Positions 28,201 to 36,279 of a stretch of DNA of 64,000 nt are shown piece after piece. The DNA lies in the NCBI RefSeq assembly GCF_000685235.1, contig NZ_ARYH01000002.1, positions 397,941 to 461,940 of the forward strand, given 5' to 3'. Position 1 is the stretch's first letter. Every line of letters starts with the position of its first letter. Position numbers and translations under genes: made by a program. This stretch comes from Hyphomonas adhaerens MHS-3 (GTDB lineage: Bacteria; Pseudomonadota; Alphaproteobacteria; Caulobacterales; Hyphomonadaceae). The notes below the pieces were generated by a model that saw nothing but the letters and a program-made list of their open reading frames with translations, did no database searches and was not told where the DNA came from.

Positions 28201-28298
28201 CTCGCCAGCGTGCCCGCCAGCGCCCGCAGGAAGTCCGTTCCCGGAGGAATGGTATAAACGCGGGACGCACCAGAGAACAGTCCGGCCTTATCCGCCAT
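25251..28298 (-). CDS. addB: Double-strand break repair nuclease AddB
   Basis: The 1015-aa partner of AddA has an inactivated helicase-like N-terminal region (VLIAGSTGATPAGRILMKA in place of a Walker A). Its C-terminal PD-(D/E)XK nuclease has the catalytic segment DGSLVVIDFKTG (D888, K890). The four Cys that bind an iron-sulfur cluster in Firmicutes AddB are not visible, as expected for the alphaproteobacterial form. It overlaps murU upstream by 11 bp and addA downstream by 8 bp, so the genes are tightly coupled. Confidence 0.93.
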   Translation of the reverse strand: MADKAGLFSGASRVYTIPPGTDFLRALAGTLAREAGLAENPAALADAIIYVPNRRSARVLAGVLYDAGGEKPILPPDIRTLGDMEADETPSVDAARSGLPPAMSPARRLGALTHLVQAFYEQAYGVTPPAASALAAAQELSHLMEQAALSEHVDWSSLPDLAGSAELAKHWEQSVKFLKIISESWPEWLAENGESDPFLRDIAAARIMARRWAEDPPQAPVLIAGSTGATPAGRILMKAAMALPQGLVVLPGLDIHADEEARSVIAGSVSHPQHILFDTLRDLGVAPGDVRTWPGTDGAGKAEARRRMIHEALAPAESTADWRRTLDSLSASLGTVKEAFALSALDGLTVIEAPDEAVEAETAALLLRQVMEQPGETAALVTQDATLARRVSGVLQRWGLDVPPSSGSPLGQTTAGSLIGLCARWVLDPAEPVILSAVLKHPFARGFEGADSLDRYFLRGARNWQSLDDLAASVRSRKELDPYASFSDEEQAVAEELVEQIAIAFRETEADLSREGPMPGRKIAERIAALAARVSQTPFPWAGEDGRSATAMMEHVADLADYLAPMPPHAFAELIEAEAAGRTVSAGVAEHPRLAIWGPLEARLQSASHIILAGLNEDVWPQRPPADAFLPRRFRKDLGISDPEDRVGLSAHDFAQLACAPKVTMLHALRRNDSPAVASRWVWRLKTLAEGALGSAAKDALSPDGDSPLEWALALRDRGTNTLDKGFPVEPKPRRRPEGWPHKLSVTRIDTLQRDPYAIWAEQVLKLDRIEPMNAELGPAPRGTAIHKALEDFEDEGTAKTTERLVSLLVSNLSAAGEPEAVLAARRAVLEQMSDWYLGWRAERRVDGKPKLEVKGRWDFDISGAPFTLSAMADRIERQPDGSLVVIDFKTGSPPSDKEIAAELSQQMPLQALIAGKGGYKGIPAASVSGLEYVAFKAKPDARIVGQSRALQATPDELAKTAEEGLLRLIAAYREDNSAFLSAPRVQFVKYDNGYNRLARRAEWAGDTEDGGGDE

Positions 28299-29013
28299 GG
28301 CAGGCCAGCCACATGTCTGCGTCTTTCAGCGCCTGCGGATCGCCGACATGCAGCCAGAACCGGTCCAGCAGGACGCCATGCAGGCGCTTTTGCTCGATCA
28401 GCGGCGCCCAGACGCGCAGGGCCGAGAAACGCTCAACAGGTTCGTTGTCGTAAAGCTGAGGCCGGATGAGACGCAGGCCGCAAAAGGCGTAAGGTGCGCT
28501 CGGGGCGTCGCCGCGGCGGGTCATGCTGCCGTCTTCGTGGCGGAAGAAATCTCCCGGTCCGCCGAAACCCAGCGTCCGCCCGGTATCGGCCACCAGCAGC
28601 AAAGCATCCATCGCTGCAGGATCGAACGCATCAGCCAGCGCCTCGACAGGTTCGGGTCCGGCCGGTTCCCAGAAGGCATCCGTATTCGCGACAAGGATGG
28701 GATCGTCCCCCAGAAGCGGGCGCGCCTTGGCCAACGCTCCACCTGTCTCCAGGACGTCGCCGCGCTCATCGGAAATGATGATCTCGATATCCGTACGTGA
28801 CTTCAGGTGCGCTTCCACCTGGTCTGCCAGATAGTGGACATTGACGACCGCACGCTTCACTCCCGCGGCGACGAGCGGATCCAGCATCCGGTCGATCAGC
28901 GCTTTGCCCCGCACCTCGATCAGCGGCTTCGGGCACGCATCCGTCAGCGGCCGCATGCGCGTGCCAAGACCGGCAGCAAGCACCATCGCGGTGTGCGGAA
29001 CAGGCACGCTCAT
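28288..29013 (-). CDS. murU: Nucleotidyltransferase, probable MurNAc-1-phosphate uridylyltransferase (MurU)
   Basis: The 241-aa sugar-nucleotide transferase has the pyrophosphorylase loop MVLAAGLGTRMRPLTDACPKPLIEV at residues 10–34, and ILVANTDAFW as the metal-binding Asp region. The family includes mannose-1-phosphate guanylyltransferases, but the partner gene upstream is an AmgK-like kinase. That pair is the MurU/AmgK shunt, which turns recycled MurNAc into UDP-MurNAc and bypasses fosfomycin-sensitive MurA. It follows amgK with no gap (28288–29013, 29014 onward) and overlaps addB by 11 bp. Confidence 0.82.
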   Translation of the reverse strand: MSVPVPHTAMVLAAGLGTRMRPLTDACPKPLIEVRGKALIDRMLDPLVAAGVKRAVVNVHYLADQVEAHLKSRTDIEIIISDERGDVLETGGALAKARPLLGDDPILVANTDAFWEPAGPEPVEALADAFDPAAMDALLLVADTGRTLGFGGPGDFFRHEDGSMTRRGDAPSAPYAFCGLRLIRPQLYDNEPVERFSALRVWAPLIEQKRLHGVLLDRFWLHVGDPQALKDADMWLACHGG

Positions 29014-30105
29014 TCAGAAGCCCTCGAAAACAAAAGGTGTGGTCCGGCGCACGAAGGCGTTCATGTCCTTAAGCGCGGGATGTGACAGATTTCGGGCGAG
29101 AATGGCCAGCTGCCGCGGCTGAAACAGACCATAGCGCGGTTTGTTATCGCGGTGCTGGAGACGGGAAAACACGCCGGCAATGCGCAGGGCGTTCAGCGCG
29201 CCGATCACGGCCAGCCGCTCGTCGAAGGCCTCGCGCGACTTTCCGGTCTCATCCAGATAATGCCGGATCGCCGCTTCGGCCGCTTCGGGTGAGACGGCCC
29301 GGCGGGCGTCCTGAGTCAGCATCGCCATGTCCCAGGCGTCCCAGCCGCGCACGGCATCCTGGAAGTCCAGCAGGCCAAGTTCGCCATTGCCCAGCCAGAG
29401 CAGGTTCTCGGCGTGAAAATCCCGCAGGGTGAATGTGCGGGGAAATTCCATCGCCTGCGCGATCAGACCGTCGCGCACTTTCTCCCACTCTTCCCGTTCG
29501 GCGCCTTCCAGCGGGCCGCCGCCGCGCTCTGCGCGCAGCCAGTCGGCATAGAGGTCGGCATTGGACGTCAGGGCCAGCTGGTCAAAATCCAGGACCGGCC
29601 AGACTTCCGCGCCGTTCGACAAGACGTCCGGTGCCTCTTCGCGGTGCAGCTCTGCAAGAACGCCCGCAGCGGTAACATACGCCGTTTGCTCGTCGAGCCG
29701 GCCGGCTTCGATCTGGCGGGCAATTTCGAGGTTTTCCCCGAAATCCTCGATCAGCGCGAATCCGTGGGCGCTGTCATGCGCGAAGATCTCAGGCGCCCGG
29801 AAACCGCGATAGTGCAGATAGTTGGCGACCAGAACGAACGCATCCACCCGGCTCGCGGCAAGGCGTGTCGAGGCATTCCAGCCCATCGCGATCCGTGTCT
29901 CGTCATCGGCATCGGGCGGACAGGGACTGTCCTCCACATTGGGCGCATCCATCAGCAGCGCGCGTGTTTTGTCCGGCCTGACAAGGCGGATGTACCGCCG
30001 CGTGGAGGCATCCTGTCCAAGCGGGAAACGCGCTGCATCATCCCAGCCCGCACGGGCCAGAAAGGCGTCCATATCTGCCGCGCGGCCTGCGTCGTCAAAA
30101 CCCAT
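29014..30105 (-). CDS. amgK: Phosphotransferase, probable MurNAc/GlcNAc anomeric kinase (AmgK)
   Basis: The 363-aa protein has the aminoglycoside-phosphotransferase fold: GQDASTRRYIRLV near the N-terminus, FALIEDFGEN, Brenner loop TLRDFHAENLLWL and metal-binding LGLLDFQDAVRGWDAWD. AmgK phosphorylates the anomeric carbon of MurNAc or GlcNAc for cell-wall recycling. Identity rests on the adjacent murU and tsaE genes, the usual order. The ATG at 30105 overlaps the tsaE stop; an ATG 11 codons in (30072) is the alternative start. Confidence 0.82.
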   Translation of the reverse strand: MGFDDAGRAADMDAFLARAGWDDAARFPLGQDASTRRYIRLVRPDKTRALLMDAPNVEDSPCPPDADDETRIAMGWNASTRLAASRVDAFVLVANYLHYRGFRAPEIFAHDSAHGFALIEDFGENLEIARQIEAGRLDEQTAYVTAAGVLAELHREEAPDVLSNGAEVWPVLDFDQLALTSNADLYADWLRAERGGGPLEGAEREEWEKVRDGLIAQAMEFPRTFTLRDFHAENLLWLGNGELGLLDFQDAVRGWDAWDMAMLTQDARRAVSPEAAEAAIRHYLDETGKSREAFDERLAVIGALNALRIAGVFSRLQHRDNKPRYGLFQPRQLAILARNLSHPALKDMNAFVRRTTPFVFEGF

Positions 30106-30550
30106 GGAGACGTGTCTGCCAGCCTTCGCCGCGCGGTTCCAGTGTTACGCGCCGCCCTTCGGCAAGGATTTCAATCGTCACATCCAGCCGCCACTCCGGC
30201 AGGTGATCCCCGGCCCGGTCCGGCCATTCGATCAGGGCAATGCCGTCCTGCGTCTCGTCCCAGCCGAGTTCGACCACTTCATCGGGCGATTTCAGGCGAT
30301 AGAGATCGAAATGCCAGATCGGGAGCGGCCCGGAATCGTACATCTGTACAAGCGTATAAGTCGGGCTCGGGACATCCATCGTCCCGCTATAGTCCGCTAT
30401 AAGCCCGCGGGAGAATGTCGTTTTCCCGGCCCCAAGGTCCCCGTGAAGGGCAATCACGTCCCCCGCCTCAAGCATTCGGGCGACACGTGCCCCCACGTCA
30501 CGCAGGGCAGTCTCGTCTGGACATTCAAGAATCACTGTCATCTCATGCAC
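30095..30550 (-). CDS. tsaE: tRNA t6A37 threonylcarbamoyltransferase complex ATPase TsaE
   Basis: The 151-aa ATPase has Walker A GDLGAGKTT (37–45), and DVPSPTYTLVQMY and HFDLYRL as switch segments. A Walker-B-like ELGWDE and the C-terminal EWPDRAGDHLP follow. TsaE drives turnover of the TsaB–TsaD complex, which makes N6-threonylcarbamoyladenosine at position 37 of ANN-reading tRNAs. It is the first gene of the minus-strand operon running to trxA. Its start could be 30550 or the ATG at 30541. Confidence 0.94.
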   Translation of the reverse strand: MHEMTVILECPDETALRDVGARVARMLEAGDVIALHGDLGAGKTTFSRGLIADYSGTMDVPSPTYTLVQMYDSGPLPIWHFDLYRLKSPDEVVELGWDETQDGIALIEWPDRAGDHLPEWRLDVTIEILAEGRRVTLEPRGEGWQTRLHGF

Positions 30551-30633
30551 TTTAAGGCCGCTGCGATAATTCGTGCCATGGATTCGCGGCGCCTTGCACT
30601 GTAACTGGCCAGGATATAAAAGGCTAAAAAACG

Positions 30634-30647
30634 TGACGCATGCGTCA
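30634..30647. promoter_or_regulatory. 14-bp perfect palindrome before the ferredoxin reductase gene
   Basis: TGACGCATGCGTCA lies 33 bp upstream of the TTG start, in the 129-bp divergent gap with tsaE. A TATAAA-like −10 box is at 30615–30620 (plus strand), so a bound repressor would cover early transcribed DNA. The binding protein is unknown. Confidence 0.45.
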
Positions 30648-30679
30648 TAAATATGGTTCGGCCTTGAGGGAGGTAGAAT

Positions 30680-31927
30680 TTGGATCTTTCAGACGCATCG
30701 CAGATCGTACTGATCGGCGGCGGGCAGGCAGCGGCGCAGGCCGTGCAATCGCTGCGTATGGGCGGCTATTCCGGCAAGCTGGTGCTTGTGGGTGATGAAC
30801 CTGTCCTGCCCTACCAGCGTCCGCCTCTGTCGAAGGCCTACATGAAGGGGGAGTTCGCCGAAGAGCGCCTCTTCTTCAAACCCGGTGCCTGGTACGAAGA
30901 CAATGATGTCGAGCTGATCCTCTCGACCCGTGCCATCCGGATTGACCGCGCGGCCCGGATTGTCGAACTCGAACACGGTGCCACGCTGGCCTATGATGCG
31001 CTGATCCTGTGTACCGGATCCCGCCCGCGTCCGCTGCCTGCAAAGGGCGCAGACCTTGAAAACGTTTACGATTTACGCGGTCTTGGCGATGTTGACCGGA
31101 TCCAGCCAAATATGGTGGCCGGCCGCCGGCTGGTGATCATCGGCGCAGGTTATATCGGCCTCGAAGCCGCGGCCGTTGCCCGCCAGATGGGGCTTGAGGT
31201 GACGGTCCTCGAAATGGCGGACCGTGTGCTGGCCCGCGTGACCAGCCCGACCATGAGCGCCTTCTACGAGAAGGAACACCGGGCGCAGGGCGCCACGATC
31301 CTGACCGGTGCCCGGCTTGACCATCTCGAAGGCGAAAACGGCAAGGTGAGCGCTGCGGTCCTCGCGGACGGCACCAAACTGCCTGCGGACATGGTCCTGG
31401 TAGGCATCGGGATTCTGCCAAATGTCGAACTCGCCGAAGAAGCCGGGCTGACCATCGACAATGGTGTGGCAACCGATCGTGACGCACGCACATCCGATCC
31501 CCGCATCTTCGCAGCAGGTGACTGCGCGAGCCGGCCGCTGGTCCATTATGGTCATGCCGGCCGTCTCGAAAGCGTCCATAACGCGATCGAACAGGGTAAG
31601 CTTGCTGCCGCGGCGATCCTTGGAAAACCACGCCCGCCAGAGGATTGCCCCTGGTTCTGGTCAGACCAGTATGACCTGAAACTGCAGATCGCAGGCCTCA
31701 ACCAGGGACATGACGAAATCGTCGTGCGCGGCAATCCGGATGACCGGAAATTTGCCGTCTTCTATCTGCGTAACGGCACGCTGATTGCGGTCGACGCGGT
31801 GAACAGCCCGCCAGAATTCCTGGCGTCCAAGAAATTGATCATGATGGGCTCAAAGGTTGCGCCCGACATGCTCAAGGATACATCCACCTCAATGAAAGAC
31901 ATCGCTGCGGCCGCCGCCACAGCCTAA
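30680..31927 (+). CDS. FAD-dependent ferredoxin reductase (rhodocoxin/putidaredoxin reductase type)
   Basis: The 415-aa protein uses a TTG start at 30680, supported by GGGAGG 6 nt upstream. It has two Rossmann folds: FAD at [17 protein letters not shown] (about residues 9–25) and NAD(P)H at [16 protein letters not shown] (about 150–165). The FAD-closing motif is [11 protein letters not shown]. The DUF-like C-terminal reductase domain completes it. It passes electrons from NAD(P)H to a [2Fe-2S] ferredoxin. That ferredoxin is encoded 17 bp downstream. Such pairs often feed cytochrome P450s or other oxygenases, none of which is adjacent. Confidence 0.92.
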   Translation: MDLSDASQIVLIGGGQAAAQAVQSLRMGGYSGKLVLVGDEPVLPYQRPPLSKAYMKGEFAEERLFFKPGAWYEDNDVELILSTRAIRIDRAARIVELEHGATLAYDALILCTGSRPRPLPAKGADLENVYDLRGLGDVDRIQPNMVAGRRLVIIGAGYIGLEAAAVARQMGLEVTVLEMADRVLARVTSPTMSAFYEKEHRAQGATILTGARLDHLEGENGKVSAAVLADGTKLPADMVLVGIGILPNVELAEEAGLTIDNGVATDRDARTSDPRIFAAGDCASRPLVHYGHAGRLESVHNAIEQGKLAAAAILGKPRPPEDCPWFWSDQYDLKLQIAGLNQGHDEIVVRGNPDDRKFAVFYLRNGTLIAVDAVNSPPEFLASKKLIMMGSKVAPDMLKDTSTSMKDIAAAAATA

Positions 31928-31944
31928 GGGAGACCAAAAAGCCG

Positions 31945-32265
31945 ATGCCGAAGATTACCTATATCGACCACGATGGCACCGAACGCACAGTCGAGGCGAA
32001 GAATGGCGAGTCCGTGATGGAAGCCGCAATCAAGAACTCCATTCCCGGCATTGATGCTGACTGCGGCGGGGCCTGCGCCTGCGCCACTTGCCACGTCTAT
32101 GTCGACACCAATTTCATGGACAAAGTGGGCGAGCAGCAGGAAATGGAGAAGTCGATGCTCGACTTCGCCGAGAATGTTCAGGACAACTCCCGCCTCTCCT
32201 GCCAGATCACCGTCTCTGACGACCTGGACGGCCTGCGCGTGACGACGCCGGAAAGCCAGCACTAA
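31945..32265 (+). CDS. [2Fe-2S] ferredoxin, adrenodoxin/putidaredoxin type
   Basis: The 106-aa ferredoxin has cluster ligands C40, C46, C49 and C86 (CGGACACATC…LSCQI), the CX5CX2C…C pattern of the adrenodoxin class, plus an extra Cys44. The conserved acidic helix [11 protein letters not shown] should contact partner proteins. It forms an operon with the reductase upstream and is followed by a terminator. Confidence 0.95.
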   Translation: MPKITYIDHDGTERTVEAKNGESVMEAAIKNSIPGIDADCGGACACATCHVYVDTNFMDKVGEQQEMEKSMLDFAENVQDNSRLSCQITVSDDLDGLRVTTPESQH

Positions 32266-32289
32266 GGCAGGCTCCCTTCCCGAATTCAG

Positions 32290-32323
32290 CGCCCCGGCCC
32301 GTTTGGTCGGGGCGTTTTGTTTT
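32290..32323 (+). terminator. Rho-independent terminator after the ferredoxin gene
   Basis: CGCCCCGGCC (32290–32299) pairs with GGTCGGGGCG (32305–32314, one G·U), loop CGTTT, followed by TTTTGTTTT. It closes the reductase–ferredoxin operon. Confidence 0.85.
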
Positions 32324-32409
32324 GGCCTCCGTTCCCCTTGCGACATGGGTTGGTTCCGAAAAGGAATGCGGCTAGGCAGGAATCAAATCCGACACAACGG
32401 ACACGGGCC

Positions 32410-33198
32410 ATGAACTATACAGATCTCATCTCTTCCATCGCTTTCAGCGCGGACAACACCTCGCGCGTCAACGTGCCTGAAGACTGGATGCAGGGCCGCA
32501 CCACCTATGGCGGACTGACGGCCGCGCTTTGCCTGAAGGCTGCGCTCCCCCTGGCAGGCGGCCGCCCGCTACGGTCCGCGCAGATCGCCTTTGTCGGCCC
32601 CGCGTCCGGAGAACTGGTGTCTGTTCCGACTGTCCTGCGGGAGGGCAAGAATACGGCGTTCATCTCGGTCCGCATGACCGGACCGGAAGGCGTGGTGGCG
32701 GAGTGCATTTTTGCGTTCGGAACCGCGCGGGAGTCGAGCCTCGACTTCTCCAACATGATCGCGCCCAAGGTAACGCTGCCGGATGACACCCAGCAATTCT
32801 TTCCGGATGAGCGCCGCCGGCCCGCCTTCTCCCGCCATTTCAATGTGCGTCTGGCCAAAGGCGGCCGGCCGATCAGCGGTGCGCCGGATGGCGAGATCGT
32901 CCTGTGGCTGCGCCACCGGGACGAAACGGCGCCCATGGATGCCGTTACGCTTCTGGCCATTGCGGATTCCCCGCCCCCCGCAGCCTTGTCGATGCTGACC
33001 GTTCCGGGCCGCATCAGCTCCATGACCTGGATGGCGGAATTCCTGACGGACGATATCTCTACCGAGAATGGGTGGTTCCTTGCCCAGCACATCGCGCAAA
33101 CGGCGCAGCAGGGCTATTCCAGCCAGGCCATGCGCCTGTGGAATTCGAAAGGCGAGCCGATCATGGTCGGCCGCCAGACAATCGCGGTGTTCGGCTAG
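32410..33198 (+). CDS. Acyl-CoA thioesterase family protein (double hot-dog)
   Basis: I start at ATG 32410 (262 aa). The protein has the TesB-like/4HBT_3 double hot-dog pattern: DWMQGRTTYGGLTAAL in the first half, RSAQIAFVGPASGE, and SSMTWMAEFLTDD with QAMRLWNSKGEPIMVGRQTIAVF in the second. It should hydrolyse an acyl-CoA to free acid and CoA. The gene is alone, convergent with the TIR-like gene and only 3 bp from it. The start has only a weak GGGCC ribosome site. Confidence 0.82.
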   Translation: MNYTDLISSIAFSADNTSRVNVPEDWMQGRTTYGGLTAALCLKAALPLAGGRPLRSAQIAFVGPASGELVSVPTVLREGKNTAFISVRMTGPEGVVAECIFAFGTARESSLDFSNMIAPKVTLPDDTQQFFPDERRRPAFSRHFNVRLAKGGRPISGAPDGEIVLWLRHRDETAPMDAVTLLAIADSPPPAALSMLTVPGRISSMTWMAEFLTDDISTENGWFLAQHIAQTAQQGYSSQAMRLWNSKGEPIMVGRQTIAVFG

Positions 33199-33201
33199 GG
33201 C

Positions 33202-34164
33202 CTACTCGTCTTCCGGCGGTGTCGTGTCGTCGATGATCGGGCCATGTCCCATGCCGATGTCGACGGGCCCCTGCTCGATGAATTCGACCATGTCGCGCGG
33301 CACCGTCCCGGCAGGGCAAGCCGCCACGACCGGCTGGGCATTCCCGACGGCCGGAAGTCTGGCATCGACGCGCTCGACCGGTTGTGACCGGACGACCAGG
33401 CTGAACAGGAAAATGGCGGTGATTGCGGCGCCAATCGCGGCGATGGTCCAGGTGCCATAGACGGGATCTTCGTCAGGCTGGACCACGGTGGCCTGTGCCG
33501 TGCGGGCGTTTGCGGAAGCCCTCGCCACAGCCGCAGAAACGCCCGTCGTGGGCTTGGCCGCTTGCTGGCCATTGCCATTCCGGATCGTTGTCGCCGCCTT
33601 CGAGGCCGCTTCCGCCGCTTCTTTTGCGGGCTCCGGTTTGATGCCGAGTGCTTTCTCGCGCTTTTGCCGGTCAGCGATTGCCAATGGATCGTCCGGATGA
33701 GCTTCAAACCAGGCCTCCCGGCCTTCTTCGTCCTTTGAGCCGAGCTTCATCCAGGCGCGCAGATCCGTCCGGCCTGTCCGTTCCGCCAGCTCCTCCACCA
33801 GCTTGTAGAAGCCTTCCGGCATCTTGCGGGAGGTAAACCCTTCCAGCGCAAAGCGTTTGATCTTGCGATAGGGCTCATAGGGGATGGTCTTGTCGATGCC
33901 GGCATGTACCAGCATCCCGTCCCGGGAATTGCCGACGGCCGCGGCCGCGCGCACCCAGTCGTTCTTCACGGAATTTTCGGACCACAGAACCAGCATGTTG
34001 CCGGACTTTCCGGCATCGCGCGCGTCCTTCGCGTCGAAAATATCGTCTTCCGTTTGTTTCTGATTGAAACGAACGGTGAATTTGAGCGAGCGGAGACGAC
34101 GGGCGACCAGTTTCGCCATGTCGAAATCTTCCGGCACAGTTACGAGAAAGACGTCATAAGCCAT
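33202..34164 (-). CDS. TIR-like domain protein with a single membrane helix
   Basis: The 320-aa protein has a TIR-like N-terminal domain (about residues 3–110: YDVFLVTVPED, the AKLVARRLRSLKFTVRFNQ helix–strand, and NMLVLWSENSVKNDWVRAA). A charged linker follows (130–230, Ala/Lys/Gln-rich), then one membrane helix (about 239–258, IAAIGAAITAIFLFSLVV) and a 60-aa C-terminal tail. Where NADase TIR domains have a catalytic Glu three residues after the conserved Trp, this protein has Ala73. It is thus more likely a scaffold or signalling domain than an NAD-cleaving toxin. Topology suggests the TIR part is cytoplasmic. It is divergent from ychF; no defence gene is adjacent. Confidence 0.65.
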   Translation of the reverse strand: MAYDVFLVTVPEDFDMAKLVARRLRSLKFTVRFNQKQTEDDIFDAKDARDAGKSGNMLVLWSENSVKNDWVRAAAAVGNSRDGMLVHAGIDKTIPYEPYRKIKRFALEGFTSRKMPEGFYKLVEELAERTGRTDLRAWMKLGSKDEEGREAWFEAHPDDPLAIADRQKREKALGIKPEPAKEAAEAASKAATTIRNGNGQQAAKPTTGVSAAVARASANARTAQATVVQPDEDPVYGTWTIAAIGAAITAIFLFSLVVRSQPVERVDARLPAVGNAQPVVAACPAGTVPRDMVEFIEQGPVDIGMGHGPIIDDTTPPEDE

Positions 34165-34310
34165 GCGTTCTGCCTTGCATTTCGTGGGCCAACCTTACCG
34201 AAAGCCCTCTTGTTGAACACCCAATTCCGCTGTCAGGAGAGAAAACCGCCTGTTTTTCCTCCGGGAATAGGGCTATGGCCCCCTCGAAATCTAAGTTTAA
34301 GGAGGCCGGA

Positions 34311-35408
34311 ATGGGCTTCAAATGCGGGATCGTGGGCCTGCCGAATGTTGGCAAATCCACGCTTTTTAACGCCCTGACACAAACCGCTGCGGCACAGGCG
34401 GCGAACTATCCGTTCTGCACCATCGAGCCGAATGTCGGCGAAGTGGCTGTTCCGGAACCGCGCCTTGCCGATCTGGCGAAAGTTGCCGGGTCGAAAGAGA
34501 TCATTCCGGCGCGCATGAACTTTGTCGATATTGCCGGTCTTGTCGAAGGCGCGAGCCAGGGCGAAGGCCTCGGCAACAAGTTCCTGGCCAATATCCGCGA
34601 AACCGACGCCATCATCTATGTGCTGCGCTGCTTCGACAATGACGACATCACCCATGTCCGCGGCACGATCGACCCGGTCGCCGATTTCGAAGTTGTCGAA
34701 ACCGAGTTGATGCTGGCCGACCTCGAAAGCCTCGAAAAGCGCAAGCAGAATGTGATCAAGAAGGCCAATTCCGGTGACAAGGAAGCCAAGGCCCAGGTCG
34801 CGCTGATTGATCTTGCCCTCAATGAGCTGAAAGAAGGCCGCCCTGCCCGCCGCGCCGATGTGCCGGTCGATGACCGCAAGGCCTGGAACATGCTGCAATT
34901 GCTGACCTCCAAGCCGATCCTTTTCGTGGCGAATGTGGACGAGGCAAGCGCGGCGACCGGAAACGACTATTCCAAACGGGTGGAAGAACGCGCAACGGAA
35001 GAAGGCGCAGGCTGTGTTGTGATTTCCGCTCAGATCGAAGCCGAACTGGCCATGCTGGACGAACCGGACCGGACGGAGTTTCTGGAGACTCTGGGCCTGG
35101 AAGAACCCGGTCTGACCCGCCTGATCCACGCGGGGTATGACCTGCTGGAGCTGCAGACCTATTTCACCGTCGGCCCGAAGGAAGCCCGCGCCTGGACAAT
35201 CCGCCGGGGCTGGACGGCGCCGAAGGCCGCTGGCGTCATCCATGGCGACTTTGAAAAAGGCTTCATCCGTGCTGAGACCATCACCTTCGAGGACTTTATC
35301 GCGTGTGGTGGCGAAGCGGGCGCCAAGGAAGCCGGGAAAATGCGCTCCGAAGGCAAGGAATACGTGGTTCAGGACGGCGACGTGATGCTGTTCCGTTTCA
35401 ACGTCTGA
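34311..35408 (+). CDS. ychF: Ribosome-associated P-loop ATPase YchF
   Basis: I start at ATG 34311 (365 aa; GGAGG upstream). The protein has the OBG-family P-loop [18 protein letters not shown] near the N-terminus, the [20 protein letters not shown] switch, a coiled-coil insert ([17 protein letters not shown]), and the C-terminal TGS domain (about 280–365, [24 protein letters not shown]). YchF hydrolyses ATP rather than GTP and is linked to ribosomes and oxidative-stress control. Length is standard. Confidence 0.97.
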   Translation: MGFKCGIVGLPNVGKSTLFNALTQTAAAQAANYPFCTIEPNVGEVAVPEPRLADLAKVAGSKEIIPARMNFVDIAGLVEGASQGEGLGNKFLANIRETDAIIYVLRCFDNDDITHVRGTIDPVADFEVVETELMLADLESLEKRKQNVIKKANSGDKEAKAQVALIDLALNELKEGRPARRADVPVDDRKAWNMLQLLTSKPILFVANVDEASAATGNDYSKRVEERATEEGAGCVVISAQIEAELAMLDEPDRTEFLETLGLEEPGLTRLIHAGYDLLELQTYFTVGPKEARAWTIRRGWTAPKAAGVIHGDFEKGFIRAETITFEDFIACGGEAGAKEAGKMRSEGKEYVVQDGDVMLFRFNV

Positions 35409-35454
35409 GGCCTCGCGCCCGTCTCGCCGGGCACGAGCCGGATGCCGTCAGAAC

Positions 35455-36060
35455 CTAGTCTTCACTATCCGCCTTTTCATGCAGCGGTGTGAGCGTCCAG
35501 GCGAACGCGATGAGCGGCTGGTCCGTATCACGTTCTTCCCACAGGATTTCGGCGATCCGTTCGATGTATCCGTTGATTTCCCGGAGGGATTCGGCACTTG
35601 GCCGGTTGATCAGGCGGAAAAACCCCAGATTGCGTTCCGGTCCCTCCAGCTGTGCATCCGGGTGTGTCATCCCCTCGACAAAATCCCTGTGCGCCTGCCG
35701 GCACACGGCCCCGACCGTCCTGTCGATCGTTTCGAGGTTATCCGGATCAGCCAGAGCCTTCTGCAGACGTATCCGGGGCGCCCGCGTGGCGTACAGCACT
35801 TCAGACCGGCGGTTTGAAATCTGCGTGCCCACCTCAACGACCAGTTCGGCCTTCACCAGCATGTCGATGTGATAATAGATCGAAGACGGCTGGCGCCCCA
35901 TCGACGCCGCCAGCTGCTTGATCGACATCTGCCCGTTCCCGACGAGGTGGTCGACGATATCCATCCTTACGGTCGAGGCCATGCATTCCAATTGGTCCTT
36001 CCGGAGGACCCAATAAGTATCCTGGTCGTTTGTCTCGCCGCTGCCGTCTGATCCTGCCAT
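35455..36060 (-). CDS. Winged-helix (ArsR-like) transcriptional regulator
   Basis: The 201-aa protein has an N-terminal wHTH (about residues 20–90: MASTVRMDIVDHLVGNGQMSIKQLAASMGRQPSSIYYHIDML) with the recognition helix in QPSSIYYHI. A helical C-terminal domain follows (about 105–190) with no family that I recognise. No metal-binding Cys pattern of classical ArsR sensors is seen. It is divergent from an acyl-CoA dehydrogenase operon, and an 18-bp palindrome lies between them. Local control of that operon, perhaps by an acyl-CoA or fatty acid, is the natural inference. Confidence 0.82.
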   Translation of the reverse strand: MAGSDGSGETNDQDTYWVLRKDQLECMASTVRMDIVDHLVGNGQMSIKQLAASMGRQPSSIYYHIDMLVKAELVVEVGTQISNRRSEVLYATRAPRIRLQKALADPDNLETIDRTVGAVCRQAHRDFVEGMTHPDAQLEGPERNLGFFRLINRPSAESLREINGYIERIAEILWEERDTDQPLIAFAWTLTPLHEKADSED

Positions 36061-36143
36061 GAAAAAAGTACCCTTTTCCGCGAAGATCCTGCGGCCACGC
36101 GGCCATTCAGTCTGCGCTCCCCGATAATTCAGATTAACAGCAT

Positions 36144-36161
36144 GTTCCCGACTTCGGGAAC
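36144..36161. promoter_or_regulatory. 18-bp perfect inverted repeat in the divergent regulator/dehydrogenase gap
   Basis: GTTCCCGA-CT-TCGGGAAC has perfect 8-bp arms around a 2-bp centre. It is 83 bp from the regulator start and 118 bp from the dehydrogenase start in a 219-bp gap. It is the best operator candidate for the wHTH protein at 35455–36060. The rest of the gap shows no clear promoter. Confidence 0.6.
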
Positions 36162-36279
36162 CTTTTGCCCGCCGGATACCTTCCCCAAGGTCATGAGGTT
36201 TGCCGCCTTGCCCGACTCTTTACCTTGTGGCGTTCTGCCGCCCGGAGTCACCGAAATAAGGTGGCCGGAGGAGCCAAAT

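Noticed and set aside
35412..35445. Possible terminator after ychF
   Set aside because: The stem GCCCG/CGGGC is only 5 bp and has no T-run.
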